Shown here: positions 15,548 through 22,835 of the stretch, piece by piece
Layout: each line of letters begins with the position of its first letter
Numbering within the stretch: the stretch's first letter is position 1
Origin: an uncultured Gemmatimonadota bacterium
Lineage (GTDB): Bacteria; Gemmatimonadota; Gemmatimonadetes; Palauibacterales; Palauibacteraceae
Direction: 5' to 3'
Length of the DNA stretch: 48,779 nucleotides
NCBI GenBank assembly: GCA_913043255.1
Contig: CAJWLK010000005.1
Location: forward strand, 110,224-159,002
Notes under the pieces: model-generated
Database searches by the model: none
What the model saw: only the letters and a program-made list of their open reading frames with translations
Told to the model about the DNA's origin: nothing
Translations under genes and position numbers: made by a program

Positions 15548-15562
15548 GACCGCTTAGCGGTC
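15548..15562. promoter_or_regulatory. 15-base palindrome just upstream of the USP gene
   Basis: GACCGCT-T-AGCGGTC: 7-base arms that are perfect reverse complements around one base. It lies in the 209-base spacer after the ABC permease, 6 bases before the GGGAG ribosome-binding site of the gene at 15578. The loop is too short for a stable RNA hairpin, so a protein-binding operator is more likely than a terminator. The spacer is the only sizeable gap between 11507 and 19317, so it is the likely place for a separate promoter driving the USP, radical SAM and CydA-like genes. I see no convincing -10/-35 pair there. Confidence 0.35.
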
Positions 15563-15577
15563 GCAATAGGGAGTCCC

Positions 15578-17863
15578 ATGTACCGAGAGGTCTTGGTGCC
15601 CGTCGACAACTCGACGGAATCTGACTTAGCTGTCGATCGAGCGATCGAACTCTGCCAAAAAACAGATGGTCAAATTACTGGGTCGCATGTTTATGCGGCG
15701 AGACTGCACGACATTAGATTTAGGCAGCTTGAGATTGGGCTTCCTGCTCAATTTCAAGAACCGCAAGAAATCCGACGGCAGCGAAAAATACATGACAAGC
15801 TGATCGAAAAGGGATTGCAACTCATCTCTGACAGCTTTCTAGACCAACTGCACAAACGGTGCAGCTCGGCCGGTGTCTCCATCACCCGCCAACTCCTCGA
15901 AGGGATTAACTACGAGGAAATCATCAATGAGGCGAATCGAGGAGGTGGCCGACTCCCAAGCCTTATTGGTTTCGATCCAAATATTGCCCATAACTATGAT
16001 GGTAGTGATAAGCAGCGATCAGATGTTCAGACGAACGAGGAGACTGGTCGTTTGATTGCTGAAGAGGAAGAGCAGGAAGATAAACTCGCGGGGACTTCAG
16101 GGCGTGATTATGACTTAGTCGTGATCGGCGCACATGGTCTTGGGCGTCAGGAAAAGAGTCAACTCGGTGGTGTCGTCGCGCGAGCTGTTCGCGGGATTGA
16201 TAAAGATACTTTGATCGTACGTGATGACCGTCCTCTTAAAGGTGGGAATTGGCTTATTGGTGTGGATGGCTCTGCGTACTCCTATAAGGGTTTGAGGATT
16301 GCACTTGAAATGGCCCGTGAATATGGGGCCAAGTTATACATCGGAAGCGCCTTTGACGTCCAATATCACCATGTCGTTTTTCATAACATCAAAGATGTGC
16401 TCTCCGTACAGGCCTCAAAAGTATTCAAGTTCGAAGAGCAAGAAGAGCTTCATAACAACATTATTGATAAAGGGTTGCTGCGTCTCTGTAAGGCAAACCT
16501 CAAGCGGGCCGAGGTTATGGCAAGTGAGTACCCCGAGGTCGAAACGGAGACACAAGTTTTGGTTGGAAAGCCATTTGACGTGTTGCTCAAGTGGGCGGCT
16601 GAAATTGATCCGTCGCTCCTGATTGTGGCGCGTCATGGCTCGCATCGGATCGATGGGACTGATCTCGGTTCTCAGGCAGACAATCTCGTACGGCTCGCTG
16701 AGACGAATCTGCTTCTTATTGGAACCACCAATGTGCACCCAGAGGAAGTTCCGTGGATTGAGGAAGATGGGGAGGCCGGGCTCGAGTGGGCACCAGAAGC
16801 TGAGGTCCGAATCTTGCGTGTCCCACCATTTGCGCTGGGTATCGCACGTAAGGCTGTCGAAGAGTTCGTTCTTGAGCACTATGGGGCTGGCAGTCGTTAC
16901 GCGGCAGCCTTCGTGCCCAACCCCAAAGATGAACGTAAGAATTCAATCAACGGTAACGGCAACAACCCCTCGTCGGAAATTTCAAACGGGAATGGGGCGG
17001 ACCTATATGAACAATACCCAACTGCAGAGATAGCAAGGGCAGCTTTAGAAACTGGTACCGCGCCATCAATCGATGAAATTGTTCGAGCTGCAAATGAGAA
17101 TGGTGCCTCAGGGACAGAATCTTCGGAGATATGGAATCGAGACCAGCTCCCGGTAGTGACGAATGAACGTTTAGATGAAGCAATCAAAAAACTGCTCCCA
17201 ACGCACATGCAGCTCGTCATGGGGATTGGGGATGCGGAAGAACTTGCCTTGGCTGAGGTAAAGGCTGGCGAGGCGATGAAACGGACCGTGGTCCAGAGTT
17301 GTGATGCCGACCAATTCGAAGAGCCACTGCCGGTGATTTCCAAGTGTCCTGTAACGGATAACGAATTGGCCCGTGACCGAACCGCTAGCGACCCGATCGT
17401 ATGGACTTCGGAAGCCTTTGATCGGCTGGGTCGAGTACCTCTGATTGCCCGCCCCTTGGCGAGAAATACGGTCGAAAAATTTGCGCGCAATGAAAACCTG
17501 TGGCGGGTAACGTCAACCGTTATGGATGAAAATAAGGACGCGATGATTGAGGCCGATGAGTTCGACTTGGATACCATGCTCGTCATGTTCAATGAGCTCA
17601 AGGCGCGACAGGCAAAGGCAGAGGCTGCGGGCGTTGATGGTTTGAGCGATGAAATGCGAGCTTTCATCGAAGAAGCTAAGGCATCCGGGGCTACACGTTG
17701 CCCGATTCGCGATATTGAGGAACAGGCTGAGGATTGCCCGGTGGACTTTAAGATGGTGTCTCCAGAAGAAGCTCAGGCTGCAGTGCAGCAATTCGCTAAG
17801 GACGAGCTCGCGCGCGAAGCGTCCCAGGAGTCTACTCCTAAGGAAGGGCCACAGGACGAGTGA
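15578..17863 (+). CDS. Double universal-stress-protein fused to PCP_red-like segments
   Basis: A 761-residue cytoplasmic protein. Residues 1-205 are a first USP domain (Y-R-E-V-L-V-P-V-D-N-S, then D-L-V-V-I-G-A-H-G-L-G near 177-187), stretched by an acidic insertion. A second USP domain (W-L-I-G-V-D-G-S-A-Y-S) spans about 222-382. A PCP_red-like segment starts at Trp404 (W-A-P-E-A-E-V-R-I). An Asn-rich linker follows, and a second PCP_red-like segment starts near 608 (W-T-S-E-A-F-D-R-L). The tail is charged and helical. Three Cys-Pro pairs (near 588, 707 and 720) resemble heme-regulatory motifs. The frame is open from GTG 15536; ATG 15578 has GGGAG 4 bases upstream and begins the USP fold exactly. 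Its stop overlaps the radical SAM start. Architecture unknown to me. Confidence 0.85.
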   Translation: MYREVLVPVDNSTESDLAVDRAIELCQKTDGQITGSHVYAARLHDIRFRQLEIGLPAQFQEPQEIRRQRKIHDKLIEKGLQLISDSFLDQLHKRCSSAGVSITRQLLEGINYEEIINEANRGGGRLPSLIGFDPNIAHNYDGSDKQRSDVQTNEETGRLIAEEEEQEDKLAGTSGRDYDLVVIGAHGLGRQEKSQLGGVVARAVRGIDKDTLIVRDDRPLKGGNWLIGVDGSAYSYKGLRIALEMAREYGAKLYIGSAFDVQYHHVVFHNIKDVLSVQASKVFKFEEQEELHNNIIDKGLLRLCKANLKRAEVMASEYPEVETETQVLVGKPFDVLLKWAAEIDPSLLIVARHGSHRIDGTDLGSQADNLVRLAETNLLLIGTTNVHPEEVPWIEEDGEAGLEWAPEAEVRILRVPPFALGIARKAVEEFVLEHYGAGSRYAAAFVPNPKDERKNSINGNGNNPSSEISNGNGADLYEQYPTAEIARAALETGTAPSIDEIVRAANENGASGTESSEIWNRDQLPVVTNERLDEAIKKLLPTHMQLVMGIGDAEELALAEVKAGEAMKRTVVQSCDADQFEEPLPVISKCPVTDNELARDRTASDPIVWTSEAFDRLGRVPLIARPLARNTVEKFARNENLWRVTSTVMDENKDAMIEADEFDLDTMLVMFNELKARQAKAEAAGVDGLSDEMRAFIEEAKASGATRCPIRDIEEQAEDCPVDFKMVSPEEAQAAVQQFAKDELAREASQESTPKEGPQDE

Positions 17864-19317
17864 GCGGAGTCGGGTTGGGTACGAACCTGTCCATGGACGC
17901 TGGGCACGCTGTCGGCGTGGGTCCATTACAGGAAACCGTCCCGGATTTGGATAGTCCGCGGGGAGACCCTAAGATTGCCATGCCGCACGTTATAGCGTGG
18001 AATATCACTCGCCGCTGCAACCTAGCCTGTGCTCATTGTTATATTTCGGCGGGTTCGTGGCATGAGGCTGATAGCGAGTTGGACACTAAGACCTGTTTCC
18101 GTGTCATCGATGAGATCCTGGCGGTCAACCCGGGTCCTCTACTGATCTTGAGTGGAGGTGAACCCTTGGTCCGGGAGGACCTCGAAGAAGTTGCTGATTA
18201 TGCGTCGCAACAAGGGGCAACTGTGGTAGTCGGTACTAATGGTACGGGGCTTACGGACGAGAGGATTGGATCTCTCATGGCTGCGGGTGTGCAAGGGGTT
18301 GCACTAAGCATCGATTCGTTGAACCCGCAGTATCATGACAGGTTTCGACACGGTGAGGGTGCACTCAGTGAGACTCTTGCCGCGGTCGATCGTCTGGGTC
18401 AGCACGAGCTTGATTTTCTCGTTCAGGTGTCGGTGACGAAAGGGAACCGGAGTGAACTCGAAAATATTGTCGCCTGGGCAGATGAGAAGGGGGCAGTGTG
18501 CGTGAATGTCTATTTTCTTGTGGAAACAGGTCGAGGAGCAGGCATGCAAGGTCTGAAACCTGACGAAAATGAGGAAATTCTAGCACAATTGTGTGATCTT
18601 CAACGAGAGTATCAGGGACGGATGATGGTCCGGTCAAAATGTCAGCCTCAACTGATGCGACACGTGTACGAACGGGACCATGATTCTTCGCTGCTGAACT
18701 ACCAAACACGGTGCCCTTGCGGAGTCCAGTATTGCCGGATCACACCGGAAGGAAAGGTGACTCCCTGTCCATATATGCCGGAAGTCGCGGGTGACCTGAC
18801 GGAACGTACTTTCGGAGACATTTGGAAGGATGCGAAGATCTTCAAATTGCTAAGAAATGGAGACTTGGGCGGAAAATGTGGACGATGTGAATACCGCGAA
18901 GTGTGCGGAGGGTGTCGCGCACGCGCCTATGCGGTGGACGGTGATTTTCTGGGGCCCGACCTCTCTTGCGCATATGAACCGGCACCGGGAGTGGCTCCGA
19001 CAGTCCCCGTCACACGAGATGTCATGTATGGGGAATCTCCGACACTGAGCCTCCCTTGGTCACCTGAAGCTGAGTCTCGGCTGAGTAGTATCCCCTCATT
19101 TGTTCGGGGTGTAGTGGGAACTAGAATTGAGAAGTTCGCGATAGAGGCTGGTTATGACCAGGTAACACTCGAAGTAATGAGTGAAGTGAGAAAGGGGATG
19201 CCGATCGATTTTTCGAAGCGTATGCCCTTCTTCGCTCGAGGACGGCCAGGAAAACTCAGGAATGCAGAGAGAACCTCAGGGGTCGACGAAACGCGACCGC
19301 GCGTGGAGAACAGATGA
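17860..19317 (+). CDS. Radical SAM/SPASM enzyme (AhbD/NirJ-like) with C-terminal PCP_red domain
   Basis: A 485-residue protein. Cys53, Cys57 and Cys60 (R-R-C-N-L-A-C-A-H-C-Y) bind the radical SAM cluster, and S-G-G-E-P follows near residue 104. A SPASM-type C-terminal half has many Cys: C-P-C-G-x-x-Y-C, T-P-C-P-Y-M-P, and C-G-R-C-E-Y-R-E-V-C-G-G-C-R-A-R-A-Y. This half strongly resembles AhbD and NirJ, which modify heme side chains in the alternative heme and heme d1 pathways. From Trp400 a PCP_red domain is appended (W-S-P-E-A-E-S-R-L, P-S-F-V-R-G-V-V). GTG 17860 overlaps the USP stop; ATG 17893 is an alternative. The CydA-like gene overlaps its stop. A tetrapyrrole substrate is likely but unproven; peptide modification is the alternative. 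Confidence 0.88.
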   Translation: MSGVGLGTNLSMDAGHAVGVGPLQETVPDLDSPRGDPKIAMPHVIAWNITRRCNLACAHCYISAGSWHEADSELDTKTCFRVIDEILAVNPGPLLILSGGEPLVREDLEEVADYASQQGATVVVGTNGTGLTDERIGSLMAAGVQGVALSIDSLNPQYHDRFRHGEGALSETLAAVDRLGQHELDFLVQVSVTKGNRSELENIVAWADEKGAVCVNVYFLVETGRGAGMQGLKPDENEEILAQLCDLQREYQGRMMVRSKCQPQLMRHVYERDHDSSLLNYQTRCPCGVQYCRITPEGKVTPCPYMPEVAGDLTERTFGDIWKDAKIFKLLRNGDLGGKCGRCEYREVCGGCRARAYAVDGDFLGPDLSCAYEPAPGVAPTVPVTRDVMYGESPTLSLPWSPEAESRLSSIPSFVRGVVGTRIEKFAIEAGYDQVTLEVMSEVRKGMPIDFSKRMPFFARGRPGKLRNAERTSGVDETRPRVENR

Positions 19318-21092
19318 GTCTCGAGGGAACGGGTGAGGGGTCGAAAAAGATGTCAGGCTTGAAGCGAGGGCTAGCTCTTTTTGCCATAGGAACACTTATC
19401 GCTGTTCCGTTGTTGGCCCAAGTTGCAGGTCCAGACTATGGGGAGTTCGGGATTTTTGGGATGGACCGGCGAGACGCAGTGTGGATGGCTGCACAACTCC
19501 ATCTCCTCTTTGCGGCTTTCGTGCTCGGCGTGCCCATGTTCGCCGTTGTAATTGAAGCGATTGGGATTTTTGGTCGACAGGAGCGCTACGATAAACTCGC
19601 GAAAGAATTTACTCGGCTCCTTTTGGTGGCCTATAGTGCAACCGCGATTTGGGGCGCGATTCTTGTATTCTTCCTTTCGACTTTATATCCCCGATTTTGG
19701 GCTTATCTGACTGCAATTTTCGCACCTTCGATGTGGCTGTATGCGGGGATGTTCTTCCTCGAATCGTTCACTCTCTATCTCTACTACTACGGGTGGGATG
19801 CGTGGAAGAAGGGAGTGGCGAAGAAGGTCCATTGGTTCCTCGGGATCATGCTCAACGTTTGGGGAACCATCGTTATGTTCATCGCGAACGGTTGGCTTAC
19901 ATATATGATGAGCCCGCCCGCGGATGTGACTGCGGACACAGCCCCACAAACGGTGCAGCTCTGGAGTGCGATTGCTAATGCTACGTGGATGCCGATTAAC
20001 ATCCACCGCTTGCTAGCCAATGTTGTGTTTGGAGGAGCAATTGTAGGGGCGTACGCTGCTTATCGGTTCTTGACATCTGAGAGTGACGAAGAGCGTGCGC
20101 ACTACGATTGGATGGGCTATACCGGAAACTTTATTGCAATTGGCGCTCTTATTGTTCTCCCCTTTGCAGGATATTGGCTTGGGCGAGAAATCTACGAATT
20201 TAGCCAGCAAATGGGCATTACGATGATGGGCGGTTTCATGAGTTGGCTCTGGATTATCCAGGCTTTTCTCATAGGAATTCTTTTCCTTACAGGTAACTAT
20301 TATCTCTGGATTGGGATGGGCCGTATACCTGGGGCTGAACGATTTCAGCCTTACATCAAATGGATGCTCCTGGTGTTGGTGCTGGGGGTCATTGTTTGGG
20401 CGACTCCAAACACTGTGATTGCGGACCGCGATGAGATCGCAGCGATGGGGGGGACCCACCACCCGTTCTTGGGGGTTCTTGGGGTGATGAGCGCTAAGAA
20501 TACGGCAGTCAACCTCATGATTTTAACGACTTTCCTTTCGTTCTTGATGTATCGGCGAGCTAATAAGGAGCCGGTAGTGTCTTGGGCGAAGATGGGGACG
20601 ATGTTACAGGGGGCTGCATTCGTTGTCGCAGCATTGGTCGTCTTGTTCTATGGCATCTACGGTTATTTTGTTAGCGCCATCATTCGGATCGGATTCTCCG
20701 TATATCAAGTTGCCGCTGTTCTGGTCACGATCCTATTTGTGCTTGGCATCGATATAGCGATGGTCCGAGGCGCAAAATCGCGTGGGGCGATTCGATGGGG
20801 GCAGATGCCAGATCGATCTCAGTACGCACTGCTTATTCTGGCGGTGACCTTTACGTGGCTTATGGGACTCATGGGCTTTGCCCGAAGTGGAATTCGTCAG
20901 CATTGGCATGTTTACGAGGTGATCAGAGACACGAGCGAGCAAGCTTTCACGCCAGCCCTTGGCCCGGCTGCGACGATGATTAGTACGTGTGTTTTGATCT
21001 TCTTTGGTTTGGTGGGAATGATCTTTTGGCTTGGGGGGCTCGCAGAAAAGTCGGTCTATGACGACACTTCTGCCGCCGAATCGGGTCACTAG
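19314..21092 (+). CDS. CydA-like bd-type oxygen reductase subunit I (non-canonical)
   Basis: A 592-residue membrane protein with about 13-14 helices, related to cytochrome bd subunit I. The first helices carry His63 (A-A-Q-L-H-L-L-F-A-A-F), the position of the heme b595/d ligand. His231 lies in N-I-H-R-L-L-A-N, and N-G-W-L-T-Y-M-M-S-P recalls the N-x-W-M-Q-x-P stretch of CydA. The quinol-loop motif (G-R-Q-P-W) is not present and no cydB follows. Three cytochrome c genes come next. This is what is described for the OR-C/OR-N branches of the superfamily and for the bd-like oxidase of Nitrospira, for which cytochrome c is the proposed donor. Oxygen reduction is inferred; another gas or electron-transfer role is possible. 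ATG 19314 overlaps the previous stop; ATG 19350 is an alternative. Confidence 0.82.
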   Translation: MSLEGTGEGSKKMSGLKRGLALFAIGTLIAVPLLAQVAGPDYGEFGIFGMDRRDAVWMAAQLHLLFAAFVLGVPMFAVVIEAIGIFGRQERYDKLAKEFTRLLLVAYSATAIWGAILVFFLSTLYPRFWAYLTAIFAPSMWLYAGMFFLESFTLYLYYYGWDAWKKGVAKKVHWFLGIMLNVWGTIVMFIANGWLTYMMSPPADVTADTAPQTVQLWSAIANATWMPINIHRLLANVVFGGAIVGAYAAYRFLTSESDEERAHYDWMGYTGNFIAIGALIVLPFAGYWLGREIYEFSQQMGITMMGGFMSWLWIIQAFLIGILFLTGNYYLWIGMGRIPGAERFQPYIKWMLLVLVLGVIVWATPNTVIADRDEIAAMGGTHHPFLGVLGVMSAKNTAVNLMILTTFLSFLMYRRANKEPVVSWAKMGTMLQGAAFVVAALVVLFYGIYGYFVSAIIRIGFSVYQVAAVLVTILFVLGIDIAMVRGAKSRGAIRWGQMPDRSQYALLILAVTFTWLMGLMGFARSGIRQHWHVYEVIRDTSEQAFTPALGPAATMISTCVLIFFGLVGMIFWLGGLAEKSVYDDTSAAESGH

Positions 21093-21170
21093 TAGGGCAC
21101 GGTAGGACGTGTTGCTTAGAGAGCGAAAGCGATTGGTACGGGAAACGTGAGGAACTGGGGACGAAGATAG

Positions 21171-21995
21171 ATGTGGAAGGCTAACTTTAAAATTTTAATG
21201 ACAGTGGTTATGACCCTAGGGGTCTTCACTGTTGTTTCGAATATTATCCCACAAGTCCGTTCCGCTGTACCGGAACTGATCGTGATCAATGCTGATATGA
21301 CACCGGATGAGTTGGCGGCAATCGGTGAGAACGTCTATCTCGGCGTTGGAGGGTGTACAGCCTGCCACGGACTAGGTACACGCGCCCCCGATTTGCTGGG
21401 TGTGGCTGGCACGGTCTGTACGACCCGAGACCCAGAACTTACCTGCAAAGAATATCTGTATGAATCTTTGGTGGATCCGCTGGCTATGATTGTTGAAGGG
21501 TTCCAGCCGATTATGCTGGACCAGAGTCGTACGTTGGGACAACCTGAGCTTTGGACTCTTGTGGCATATTTAGAGAGTCAGGGTGGAGAGATTACGGTCA
21601 CAGCTGATGATATTAGTGGTGCGCTTGCTGCGGCAGAGGCGGCCGAAGCTGTAACGGTTACTGAGGCTGCTCCTATGAATCCGGGTGATATTGACCCCCT
21701 GAATTTGATTGCTGTTAATGGGTGTCTAGCTTGCCATGCGATGGATGGGGAAGGGGGCGAAGTTGGTCCTCCTCTCGGCGATTTGATTGGACAAGATCTA
21801 GCATTTATTCGAGAGGGGATTGTAAATCCGAACGCGTCGATCGCCGAAGGTTTCGAGGCCTTTGCCGGGACGATGCCGCCTATCTTTGGTGACATGATGT
21901 CCCCTGTTGAACTAGACGTATTGATTGAATTCCTGGCGACGGGAACGGTGGGGGCGGTGAGTGGGGAGGAAGAGAGTAATGAAGATGGAAACTAG
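21171..21995 (+). CDS. Diheme cytochrome c with N-terminal membrane anchor
   Basis: A 274-residue protein with an N-terminal signal-anchor (about 8-32), then two class I cytochrome c domains. Heme sites are C-T-A-C-H from Cys62 and C-L-A-C-H from Cys185, each followed by a distal Met candidate (Q-P-I-M-L; T-M-P-P-I-F). The two domains are joined by an Ala/Glu-rich linker. It is the first gene after the CydA-like subunit (78-base gap) and most likely an electron-carrying partner of that protein. The C-terminus is acidic. Confidence 0.9.
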   Translation: MWKANFKILMTVVMTLGVFTVVSNIIPQVRSAVPELIVINADMTPDELAAIGENVYLGVGGCTACHGLGTRAPDLLGVAGTVCTTRDPELTCKEYLYESLVDPLAMIVEGFQPIMLDQSRTLGQPELWTLVAYLESQGGEITVTADDISGALAAAEAAEAVTVTEAAPMNPGDIDPLNLIAVNGCLACHAMDGEGGEVGPPLGDLIGQDLAFIREGIVNPNASIAEGFEAFAGTMPPIFGDMMSPVELDVLIEFLATGTVGAVSGEEESNEDGN

Positions 21996-22031
21996 GGACG
22001 AGAGGCAGTGGGAGGAGGGTCAGAGGAGCTC

Positions 22032-22835
22032 ATGAAGCGTCTTCTAAAACAACCCTTCTGGCAAGGCGCGATAGTGGTCGCGATTGCTTACGTAGTGTTT
22101 AAGTACCTCATTGGATACGCGCTACCCATTATTGGTGTCTCCAGTGCGCCAGTCCCCAGTTCGGTGATCTTGCAATACATGCTTACCGTATTTGTGGGAG
22201 TCCTTCTTTACATGAGCGCGGAGGAGGGACGCTGGGGGACATTTCAAAAACCCATTAAAGAAGCGATGGTTTCGCGTGACCAAAAAAACCTCCGAGGGGT
22301 TCTTATGGTCGTGATCCCGATCATGGTCGGTTGGTTAGCTTACCAGAATGTGAAGCCAAGCTTTGCAGCACCTGCGACCCTTCGGTCGATTCACCCAGCT
22401 CCACCCAATGAAATCACCTTTCGAGGTCTCCCAATACAGCTTACGGGGCTTGAAAACCCGTTACACGAAAACGGGTCCTTGGAAGAGCATCTGCAAGTTG
22501 GGAAAGCGATATATGTTAAAAATTGTGTTCCCTGCCATGGAGATCTTCTCGATGGTGCCGGACACTTCGCGCAAGTCTTCAATCCTATTCCAGCCGACTT
22601 CACGAATAGTGGAACGCTCCCAATGCTTACGGAGAGTTTCGTTTTTTGGCGGATAGCAAAGGGAGGGCCGGGTCTGCCACAAGAAGGAACCCCCTGGGAC
22701 TCTGCGATGCCGGCTTGGGAAAATATTTTAGACGAAAATGAGATATGGTCAGTGATCCTATTCCTCTATGATCAAACCGGGTTCTCGCCCCGAACCTGGC
22801 ACGAGGAAGGAGAGGAAGGAGGGGAGGAGCATTGA
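22032..22835 (+). CDS. Membrane-bound monoheme cytochrome c
   Basis: A 267-residue protein. Three hydrophobic helices occupy the N-terminal half (about 11-30, 40-58 and 88-106). A periplasmic cytochrome c domain follows, with C-V-P-C-H starting at Cys165 and a likely Met ligand in D-S-A-M-P-A-W. The frame is open from GTG 22008, but ATG 22032 has AGAGGAG 5 bases upstream and is preferred. It overlaps the next cytochrome gene (TGATG). A multi-helix anchor on a cytochrome c domain suits a quinol-to-cytochrome or oxidase-docked subunit. It probably forms a complex with the CydA-like protein. Confidence 0.88.
   Translation: MKRLLKQPFWQGAIVVAIAYVVFKYLIGYALPIIGVSSAPVPSSVILQYMLTVFVGVLLYMSAEEGRWGTFQKPIKEAMVSRDQKNLRGVLMVVIPIMVGWLAYQNVKPSFAAPATLRSIHPAPPNEITFRGLPIQLTGLENPLHENGSLEEHLQVGKAIYVKNCVPCHGDLLDGAGHFAQVFNPIPADFTNSGTLPMLTESFVFWRIAKGGPGLPQEGTPWDSAMPAWENILDENEIWSVILFLYDQTGFSPRTWHEEGEEGGEEH

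Noticed and set aside
16897..17667. 256-codon minus-strand open frame inside the USP gene
   Set aside because: Complement of coding sequence, low-complexity Ser/Ala content and no start context; a shadow of the plus-strand gene.
11078..19317. Remnant of a photosynthesis gene cluster
   Set aside because: PCP_red domains suggest chlorophyll genes, but no bch, chl, puf or carotenoid gene is present, and the radical SAM and oxidase neighbours fit heme chemistry better.
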